This document shows positions 1 to 6,365 of a stretch of DNA of 38,996 nucleotides, in pieces. The stretch's first letter is position 1. Each line of letters opens with the position of its first letter. The position numbers were made by a program, and so were the translations under genes. The DNA comes from Deltaproteobacteria bacterium (lineage in GTDB: Bacteria; Myxococcota_A; Polyangia; HGW-17; JAJRWW01), in assembly GCA_029938605.1 (NCBI GenBank), contig JAOZUO010000023.1:25163-64158 (forward strand), given 5' to 3'. The notes under the pieces were generated by a model, which was given only the letters and a program-made list of their open reading frames with translations, was not told the origin of the DNA and ran no database searches.

Positions 1-72
1 CTTGCCGTCAGGCGCGGACTTGCCGTCAGGCGCGGACTTGCCGTCAGGCGCGGACTTGCCGTCAGGCGCGGA
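1..72 (-). repeat. 18-bp tandem repeat, at least 4 units (SAPDGK)
   Basis: Four exact 18-bp units fill 1-72 and reach the window edge, so the true copy number is larger or unknown. On the minus strand each unit encodes SAPDGK in frame with the partial lipoprotein. Confidence 0.95.
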
Positions 73-1119
73 CACCTTGGCCAGCAGTACCTTGATCCTC
101 CTGGGAACCTCGGGATTGGCGCTCCACTTGAGGCGGACACACCGTATGAGCGACGGACGAAGGGGCGCGACATGGGTGGGCGGAAACTGCCCCAGCAGGC
201 TGTACGCGGATTTTACGACCATGAGGCAATCGGCGCGCTTGCTCGGATCGAGCGCGGCGGCGAGCTCCCGGGCCGCGTGGACACCCAGGACGGAGAGGCC
301 AAGCAGCAGGCTCGCGGGGCTCTCCCCAGTCCCGTCGGGGCGCGCCTTGGGCAACGCCTCGGCGAAGGGCTTGGCCAGGGGCGCCGCCCGCTTGCGGAGT
401 CGGACACGATCGGCCGCCGGGAGCAGCGTTTCGCTGGTGGTGTTAGACAGGATCAGGTACAGCGCCATGGCCACCCGGGTCAGTTTGGCCTTGGCCTTGG
501 CTTTGGCCTGGGCCTTGACTTGGGCCTGGGCAGCCAGGAATCTCCGGATCGCCTCCTGGGCGCCTACGGCGACGCCCTGGTAGATCTCGTAGTCTGGCCG
601 ATCTTCGGTAAGGAACATGGCCCAGATGTGCCCGAACGTCGGTCGCAGCGCCTTCCTCAGAGCAGCGAGGTCGGCATCCGACCGTTTGGTCAGCCCGCTA
701 CGCACCACCAGATGGTACGACAGCACGCCTCCGGCCCGTAGGGTCGGCAGGTGACGCGGCGACCGGGCGACCATCTTGTTCAACGCCGGCACCAGGGGAC
801 GGCCCAATCGGACCAGGGACATGGCAAGACCGCCACGGTTCTCACTGTCGGCGCGGACCAGCCCCAGGGCGGCGGGAAGCGCGCGCTCGGTACGCGGCCA
901 CCCCTTGACCAACTGATCCAAAGCGGCGTAGCGATCCTTCTCGGACGCGCTGAGCACCAACCGCTGCTGAATGCTCAGCACCTCAGGGGACGGCCGCGCC
1001 CGAGACGGCCGGGCAGAAGCCATCTGACCGCCCTGGTCGCCCGAAGGCGGCCCCTTCTTCTTGCCACCACAACCCAAGGCGGCGACCATCGCCACCATCA
1101 CGATCACCCGATTGAACAT
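1..1119 (-). CDS. Putative lipoprotein, partial (C-terminus beyond left edge)
   Basis: An open frame on the minus strand runs from ATG at 1119 to the window edge without a stop (373 codons seen). The N-terminus is a lipoprotein signal: a hydrophobic stretch ends in A-L-G-C, with Cys17 followed by GGKKK. An AAAGGAG-like ribosome site lies about 13 nt upstream. The body is helical and Ala/Leu/Arg-rich with no recognised catalytic motif. It contains a Lys-Ala alternating tract (about residues 195-212) and ends, as far as seen, in four SAPDGK repeats. It is divergent from the cyclase-like gene at 1290. Long plus-strand frames over the same DNA are judged to be shadows because the lipobox, ribosome site and helical composition all lie on the minus strand. 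No function is recognised; an envelope-anchored helical-repeat protein is the most that can be said. Confidence 0.7.
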   Translation of the reverse strand, partial: MFNRVIVMVAMVAALGCGGKKKGPPSGDQGGQMASARPSRARPSPEVLSIQQRLVLSASEKDRYAALDQLVKGWPRTERALPAALGLVRADSENRGGLAMSLVRLGRPLVPALNKMVARSPRHLPTLRAGGVLSYHLVVRSGLTKRSDADLAALRKALRPTFGHIWAMFLTEDRPDYEIYQGVAVGAQEAIRRFLAAQAQVKAQAKAKAKAKLTRVAMALYLILSNTTSETLLPAADRVRLRKRAAPLAKPFAEALPKARPDGTGESPASLLLGLSVLGVHAARELAAALDPSKRADCLMVVKSAYSLLGQFPPTHVAPLRPSLIRCVRLKWSANPEVPRRIKVLLAKVSAPDGKSAPDGKSAPDGKSAPDGK

Positions 1120-1214
1120 GGTCCACACAGCTCGTCTCCTTTCCGGAGGCCGAACTCTATCGATCCGCCCGTTCCAGGGCAAGAATCTCCACCCCTTTAC
1201 TCCCTGCGGCCCAG

Positions 1215-1244
1215 ATTCCGGGGTTTCTGAATTCCGGGGTTTCT
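1215..1244. repeat. Short direct repeat in divergent promoter region
   Basis: The 14-bp word ATTCCGGGGTTTCT occurs twice with a 16-bp period between the divergent starts at 1119 and 1290. It could be a pair of regulator sites or a chance duplication; nothing else supports either reading. Confidence 0.6.
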
Positions 1245-1289
1245 TGCCCCATCCGGCCGAGTTGGGGATTATGGGAGGTTGGAGTGGTC

Positions 1290-1886
1290 ATGAACGATAC
1301 CCTTCGCAGTATTCTGGTGACCGAGGTCCTGCCTCCGCCGGATCTGGGCCCCCAGCAGGCCCAACGTCGCACGGCGCAGCACCAGGAGCGGGTCACTGCC
1401 CAGGTGACCCGGCACGGTGGAGAGGTACTGGTCCGGGTAGGTCGGGGCTGCGTGGCCGTCCTGCCCAGCCCCGCGCAGGCCCTGACCGTCGCCCGGGAGC
1501 TACTGACCCGTCCACTTCAGGCAGAGACCACCCCGGCTCGGATCCGGGCCGCCCTGCACCTGGGCGAGGTGCACCCGGATCGGCCCGCCATCGCTCAACC
1601 CGGCGTGGCCGCCGCGCGCAAGCTGCTCGAGGCGGCCGGGCCCAGCGAGATCCTGCTCTCGAAGTCGGTGCACGAGGCCCTCGCCGACGATCGCCTCCCG
1701 GTGGTGCCGCTGTCAGACCCGGACGAGGAACCGGGGGAGATCACCGGATATCGCCTCCTCATCAGTCCCCTCGCCCTGGCCACCACGGCCGGGCGTCATC
1801 CAGTGTCCGGCTGGCTCCTGGCCGGCGGCGTGCTCCTGGCCTCCGTGGCAATCCTGAGCGCAGTCACCGCGGCCCTACTGCTCTAA
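1290..1886 (+). CDS. Degenerate class III nucleotide-cyclase-like protein, tail-anchored
   Basis: 198 aa. Residues about 5-135 follow the order of a class III adenylate/guanylate cyclase homology domain: a first strand, a helix ending RHGGEVL, a beta hairpin, the ALTVARELL helix, IRAALHLGEVH, and a helix then GPSEILLSKSVHEAL. The metal-binding positions look lost: the usual F-x-D-I segment is LVTEVL, and the usual TGDG hairpin is RVGRGC. It is therefore probably a non-catalytic ligand-binding or dimerisation domain. The last 25 residues form one hydrophobic helix ending at the C-terminus, suggesting a tail anchor with the domain in the cytoplasm. ATG at 1290 is chosen because GGAG lies 5 nt upstream; GTG at 1284 is in frame but less well placed. 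The family is inferred from the motif order alone. Confidence 0.6.
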   Translation: MNDTLRSILVTEVLPPPDLGPQQAQRRTAQHQERVTAQVTRHGGEVLVRVGRGCVAVLPSPAQALTVARELLTRPLQAETTPARIRAALHLGEVHPDRPAIAQPGVAAARKLLEAAGPSEILLSKSVHEALADDRLPVVPLSDPDEEPGEITGYRLLISPLALATTAGRHPVSGWLLAGGVLLASVAILSAVTAALLL

Positions 1887-2100
1887 GGACCCGATCGAAT
1901 ATTACTTGAGCACTCAAGCCGCCGATGCATCCCGGCTCGCTTCGTTACTTCTCGTTGCATATCAATAAGTATGCGCCTCGTCGTGCCTCGCGAGCCGGGC
2001 GCCTCGACGCCCTGCGCTGGACAACTACTATCCGAGCGGGTCCTAAGACACATTGACCACAATCTGGGCGCGGCCGGAGGATCGCTGTATACTGCGCCCC
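1887..2100 (+). promoter_or_regulatory. Upstream region of kinase gene; candidate -10 TATACT, possible leaderless start
   Basis: This 214-bp stretch has no convincing gene. TATACT at 2088-2093 resembles a -10 box and lies 7 nt before the kinase ATG at 2101. A transcript starting at the usual distance would begin at or next to the ATG. No Shine-Dalgarno sequence lies within 15 nt of the ATG. TTGACC at 2053 is 29 nt from the -10 box, too far for a normal -35 element. Confidence 0.35.
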
Positions 2101-3765
2101 ATGCAAGGGCCGCTCAAAAAAGGGAGAGTCGTAGCGGGCCGCTTCCGTATCGAGTCAGTCATCGGCGAAGGCGGCATGGGCACGGTGTACCTGGCACACC
2201 ACCTCACCCTGCAGCGCAAGTACGCCATCAAGGTGCTCAAGAATGAGTTCGCCGACGACAAAACCTTCGTAGAGCGATTCCGCCGGGAGGCCATCACCGC
2301 CAGCCGGGTGGTACACCCCAACGTGGTGTACATCTCGGACTTCGGGCAACTCGATGAGGGCTCCTTCTACATCGTAATGGAGCACCTCAACGGCTACGGC
2401 CTCGACGAGCTGCTGGACACGGGAGGCGCCCAGCCCTTGAGTCGGCTGCTGCCCATGCTGATCCACCTGTCGGACGCCTTGGACTACGCCGGCTCCCTGG
2501 GCGTGGTGCACCGGGACATCAAGCCCGAGAACATCATGCTCTGTGATATCCGCGGCCACAAGGACGTGGTGAAGCTGGTGGACTTCGGCATCGCGAAGGT
2601 CGTCGCCGAGGGCTTCGCCAGCCAGCGTATCACCATGCAAGGGCAGATCTTCGGCACGCCGGAGTACATCTCTCCCGAGTCCGCCATGGATGCCGAGGTG
2701 GACATCCGCTCAGACGTCTACTCCCTGGGCATCATTGCCTACGAGCTGGCCACGGGGGATCCGCCCTTCCTGGGCAACCCCGCCTCCATCCTGCGGGACC
2801 ATGTGCAAAAACGTGTGGAGGCGCCGTCGGCCCGCATGCCCCGCCAGCCCATCCCGCCCGGTTTTGACGGCGTCATTCTCCGGTGTCTGGCCAAAAACCC
2901 GGACGACCGGTACCAGACCGCCGGGGCCTTGTGTCGCAGCCTCATGAAGATACGGGGGCAGCTCGCCGGAATGGCGGACGACTTGGTGGGGCCCCGCTCC
3001 AAGAGGTCCCCCAGGACCCGCACCGGGGTAGTCACCAACGGCCAGTGGTCGCCGCTCACCACCTCGCGGCAGCCCTTGGTGGGCATGCTCGACGTGGATC
3101 CCCCGGAGGTGAGCCAGCGGTCAGATAGCAGTAGGGACACCCGCAAGGTCATGCGGCTCGCGGTCGACTCCAGGGATCTGCGGCAGGAGCTGCACAAGAC
3201 CCTGCGGGAGCTGGCCTTTGCCCTGAGTGAGTCGTCCATCCGGACCGACGACCTGTCTCCGGTGCTCGATCGGCTCCTCCAACTCGAGGAGGAGGGCCGC
3301 TCCCTGGGGGGTAAGACCTCGGTGCTTGAACAGAACTTCGATCGGATCCGCTTCGAGTTCGGCGAACAGGAGACCATGCTGCGCTACGCCGTGCTGGATC
3401 TGCGCGTGTTGTACAACCAGGCCATTGCCGCAGCCAAGCCGGGAACCGCCGGCGGGGATCCCACCCAGGCCGACGATCTCATGTTTCAGATCGAGGCCCT
3501 GCAGCATCGCATTGAAGAGGTGGGCGTCGACAAGGCAGCACGTATCGCGAACCTTAACCAGGAGATCCAAGGATATCGCCAGGCCAAGGCCCAGCGGGAA
3601 GAAGAAGCCGCCAGGCTCCACACGGAGCTGCACACCATGCTCAAGGGAGTCCGGGCCAAGGCCACCGGTGAAAACATGGTGTCGCTGTACCAACAGCTCG
3701 ACGACCTCACCGAACAGCTCCGCCTCGCCCGCCAGTCAGTCCGCGAAATGCGCCAACCGCAGTAA
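2101..3765 (+). CDS. Soluble Ser/Thr protein kinase with C-terminal coiled coil
   Basis: 554 aa. A Hanks-type kinase domain spans about residues 15-285. It has the glycine loop GEGGMG (22-27), the AIKV lysine, the catalytic loop HRDIKPEN with Asp139, DFG with Asp161, and an activation segment ending GTPEYISPE. All catalytic residues are present, so activity is expected. There is no transmembrane segment or PASTA/PEGA module. After a basic, Ser-rich linker (290-350), residues about 355-553 are Leu/Glu/Gln/Arg-rich heptad-like helices, a likely coiled coil for dimerisation or partner binding. ATG 2101 is chosen because the kinase domain starts at once after it; an in-frame TTG at 2053 would add 16 unconvincing residues. 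The stop is 16 bp from the convergent PPC gene's stop. Targets are unknown. Confidence 0.88.
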   Translation: MQGPLKKGRVVAGRFRIESVIGEGGMGTVYLAHHLTLQRKYAIKVLKNEFADDKTFVERFRREAITASRVVHPNVVYISDFGQLDEGSFYIVMEHLNGYGLDELLDTGGAQPLSRLLPMLIHLSDALDYAGSLGVVHRDIKPENIMLCDIRGHKDVVKLVDFGIAKVVAEGFASQRITMQGQIFGTPEYISPESAMDAEVDIRSDVYSLGIIAYELATGDPPFLGNPASILRDHVQKRVEAPSARMPRQPIPPGFDGVILRCLAKNPDDRYQTAGALCRSLMKIRGQLAGMADDLVGPRSKRSPRTRTGVVTNGQWSPLTTSRQPLVGMLDVDPPEVSQRSDSSRDTRKVMRLAVDSRDLRQELHKTLRELAFALSESSIRTDDLSPVLDRLLQLEEEGRSLGGKTSVLEQNFDRIRFEFGEQETMLRYAVLDLRVLYNQAIAAAKPGTAGGDPTQADDLMFQIEALQHRIEEVGVDKAARIANLNQEIQGYRQAKAQREEEAARLHTELHTMLKGVRAKATGENMVSLYQQLDDLTEQLRLARQSVREMRQPQ

Positions 3766-3781
3766 GTCGAGCGCTAGGGGA

Positions 3782-4825
3782 CTAGGAATCGATGATCGCC
3801 TGGAAGACCTGGTGGCCATCCTCGCTGCCCACCAGGACGAGCCTTACAATGTCGAGACTCAATCGCACGATGTTGCCGTTGCGCAGTCGTACCTGCACAA
3901 ACTCCATATCTCCCTCCACCCGCGCCACCTTGCACCGCTTGAACCTCGGGTGGTCCACGTAGTCGCCCGGCTCCACCTCCACGTAGTCGAGCTCATCGTC
4001 ACCCTCCGGCTCGTCGGCCTCGTCAGGCTCGCGGACGAGAAGAGGCGGGGCGGTGAGAGGCCGCTCTAAACTACCGCTGGGCTGGGCCTGCTGGGACGCG
4101 GCCGCCACATCCGCCCAGGAGGGCTCCACCTCGGCGGGCTTGGCCTTGACGGGCTTCGACGCCGCGAGCTTCGACGCCGAGGACGCAGACTGCTTGGGCT
4201 TGGGCTTAGACTTAGATTTGGGCTTGGGTGTAGACTCAGACGTGTCCGCCGATTCCGTCTCGGCGCGCTTCGGCGTTGACTCGGCGGGCTGATCCTGCTC
4301 CGTCTGCCCTAAGGCCGAGGGGCTTGAGCTGACCCGCCCCATGGCCTCCACGGGTGTGGCCGAAGTCGGAGCGTCATCGCGCTCGAAGCCCTCCTTCCAT
4401 AGGAAGAGCCCCGTGTCGGCATCCATCCCCCGCCGCAACATCACGTCGTCGAGGGCCGTGATGGAGAACTCACAGGCAAAGACCTCGCCCGAGAGCACAT
4501 GGCCGCCCAACACTTCGATGCCGTTGTCGCCCTCCCGCGAGAGGGTGATATGCAGGTGCAGGGCAAGCTCGCCATCGCGCTCAGAGAGATTGCCCACGGC
4601 GGAGAGGATCTCCAGCGGCCCCTCCAACCTGCGCCCGGGGCGGTACTGTTTGTGCACGACGTCGTAGTGCGCAACCTCCACGGACTGCATGGCCCCCAGG
4701 GCCACCACAGTACCCGTACGGACCTGGCGTTGACGGCACACCTCGAGCAGACCGTCGAGGAGATCGACGCCCCTATCGAGCCGCCCGAGGATGGTTCTGG
4801 ATTCGTGACTGGCAACAGTGATCAT
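3782..4825 (-). CDS. PPC/DUF296-domain protein with Lys-rich linker and SH3/Tudor-like C-terminus
   Basis: 347 aa. Residues about 5-135 match the PPC (DUF296) fold, known from plant AT-hook proteins and stand-alone bacterial proteins. The match rests on an early RLDRG-x-DLLDGL helix, GTVVALGAMQ, then LHLHITLS and VLGGHVLSGEVFACEF. The PPC domain forms trimers in known members. A disordered Ser/Lys/Pro/Ala linker follows, with a KPKSKSKPKPK tract and an acidic patch. The last 55 residues begin EPGDYVDHPRF and contain VQVRLRNGNIVRLSL, which looks like a small SH3/Tudor-like barrel. ATG 4825 is chosen because the domain starts right after it; a GTG at 4931-4933 would add 36 residues overlapping the divergent promoter. 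A nucleic-acid-binding or architectural role is plausible by analogy with plant proteins but is not shown. Confidence 0.68.
   Translation of the reverse strand: MITVASHESRTILGRLDRGVDLLDGLLEVCRQRQVRTGTVVALGAMQSVEVAHYDVVHKQYRPGRRLEGPLEILSAVGNLSERDGELALHLHITLSREGDNGIEVLGGHVLSGEVFACEFSITALDDVMLRRGMDADTGLFLWKEGFERDDAPTSATPVEAMGRVSSSPSALGQTEQDQPAESTPKRAETESADTSESTPKPKSKSKPKPKQSASSASKLAASKPVKAKPAEVEPSWADVAAASQQAQPSGSLERPLTAPPLLVREPDEADEPEGDDELDYVEVEPGDYVDHPRFKRCKVARVEGDMEFVQVRLRNGNIVRLSLDIVRLVLVGSEDGHQVFQAIIDS
4191..4232 (-). repeat. Lys/Ser/Pro codon repeat tract in PPC gene
   Basis: A 6-bp-like purine/pyrimidine-biased tract encodes alternating KSK/KPK on the minus strand, within the linker of the PPC protein. 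Its base pattern resembles the tail tract of the DUF4105 gene near 9270-9400. Confidence 0.7.
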
Positions 4826-4988
4826 AGTGCTCGGGGGGCTGTAGTTCGGACGCTGGAAACAAACCCAGCTACATGTGCCGAACCTTATAGCGCACCGCGG
4901 CGCGATTGAAAGATCTAATCCACTCGATTTCACGGTACCCTCGCCGTGACGGTTGTTGATACACTTGGTCCCCTACGAGGTGAGCACC

Positions 4989-6332
4989 ATGAAGGTTCGC
5001 GAACCGTGTCGACGATGGGCGACCCGATGGACGTCCATTGGGTTGATGGCCTTGATGATGGGGCTTGTCAGTACTGCGTGCGGCAAAAAAGACAGAGCCG
5101 CAAACACCGACCACGAGGACCCCAAGGATCCAACCGCCATGCTCGCCGACATGGCCGCGCCGATGCCTGGCGCAATGGACAAAATGCGCCAGGCGGCCCG
5201 CCCCGCGAACATGCGGCCAACGGGCAAGCTGCTCACCCCAGCGGACACCTCGGAGTTGGAGAAGGTCCGGTGCGGGTGGGGGCGCTGTGAGGTCGGTATC
5301 ATTTCGGCCAAGGCGAAGGCCGAAATCGAGAAGCAGAAGAACCACCGAAAGCTACGCATCGCGTTTCGCAGGGGCAGCACGAACGCGCACTTCGCCACCA
5401 TCGCGAACCTGCCCTGGGTGCGAAACGTCGTCATCGACCACACCAAAATCGTCGATCTGGCGCCCCTGGCAGGGATGACCGACCTGGAGAAGCTCAGCGC
5501 CCGGAACCTGGGGCTGCCCACGAAAGACAAACGGAAGATCCCCCTGGATCTCACGCCGCTCAAGAACCTGCGCAAGCTCAAGGCACTGGATTTCCATGGC
5601 ACCAAGGTGCAAAACGCGAAGGTCCTGGCCTCCACCAAGACCCTGGAGGAGCTCGGCTTCTACATGAGCGACCTCACTGACATCGGCTTCGTGAAGGACC
5701 TCACCAACCTCGAGGTGCTGGACCTGTACGCCTGCCACACCACGTCCATCGCCGCGGTGGCCGGGCTGACCCGGCTCAAGAAGCTCAACCTATACATGAA
5801 CCGGTCCACGGACTTCACGCCCCTGACGGAGTTGGTGAACCTCGAGGAGCTCTGGCTCCAGTTCACCACGATCAAGAACCTGGCCGTGTTGTCGGGTATG
5901 ACCCGCATGAAGAAGCTGTACCTCAACTGGGCCAAGGAGCTCGCGGACCTCTCGGGGCTACGCAAGATGGTCAACCTGGTGTACTTCGATGTCTCCTCAA
6001 AGAAGGTGACCGACCTGTCGGTGGCCGCGAAGTTCAAAAAGCTCCGAACGCTCAGCGCCGCGGGCACAAAGATCAAGACCATCGCCTTCCTCAAGGGCCA
6101 CGCCGACCTGGTCATTGTGAACCTCGGCGACACCCAGGTTACGGACCTGGCCCCCCTGGCCGGCGCCACGAAGCTGGTCAGTCTCAACATCTCCGGCACG
6201 AAGGTCCAGAGTCTCGCCCCGCTCATGGAGATGAAGAAGCTCACCTTCCTGTCGTTCTCCAAGGACTTTCCCAAGGGGCAGCTCAACCGGCTCAAGAAGA
6301 GGCTCCCCAAGATGCGGGTGCACCAGCGATAG
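4989..6332 (+). CDS. Leucine-rich-repeat lipoprotein (internalin-like repeats)
   Basis: 447 aa. A basic N-terminus and a hydrophobic stretch end in LVSTAC-GKK, a lipobox, so the protein is predicted to be a surface or periplasmic lipoprotein. After a linker of about 100 residues, about 11 tandem 22-24-residue leucine-rich repeats fill residues 140-430. Their form is L-x-x-L-x-x-L-x-L-x-x-T-x-[IV]-x-[DN]-[LI]-x-P-L, as in bacterial internalin-type repeats. Such arrays usually bind proteins. GAGGTG ends 6 nt before ATG 4989, which fixes the start. An in-frame TTG further upstream would spoil the signal peptide. It is divergent from the PPC gene and convergent with the PL26-like gene (33 bp between stops). 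The binding partner is unknown. Confidence 0.85.
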   Translation: MKVREPCRRWATRWTSIGLMALMMGLVSTACGKKDRAANTDHEDPKDPTAMLADMAAPMPGAMDKMRQAARPANMRPTGKLLTPADTSELEKVRCGWGRCEVGIISAKAKAEIEKQKNHRKLRIAFRRGSTNAHFATIANLPWVRNVVIDHTKIVDLAPLAGMTDLEKLSARNLGLPTKDKRKIPLDLTPLKNLRKLKALDFHGTKVQNAKVLASTKTLEELGFYMSDLTDIGFVKDLTNLEVLDLYACHTTSIAAVAGLTRLKKLNLYMNRSTDFTPLTELVNLEELWLQFTTIKNLAVLSGMTRMKKLYLNWAKELADLSGLRKMVNLVYFDVSSKKVTDLSVAAKFKKLRTLSAAGTKIKTIAFLKGHADLVIVNLGDTQVTDLAPLAGATKLVSLNISGTKVQSLAPLMEMKKLTFLSFSKDFPKGQLNRLKKRLPKMRVHQR

Positions 6333-6365
6333 CTCTTCGCCGGTCCAAAACAAGACTCCAGTCGA

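Noticed and set aside
2..1230. Three overlapping plus-strand open frames over the first 1.2 kb
   Set aside because: Their composition is Arg/Gly/Ser-rich as expected for shadows in GC-rich DNA; the minus strand has a ribosome site, a lipobox and a continuous frame.
2053..2100. N-terminal extension of the first kinase from TTG 2053
   Set aside because: The extra residues look unlike protein sequence and overlap the candidate promoter.
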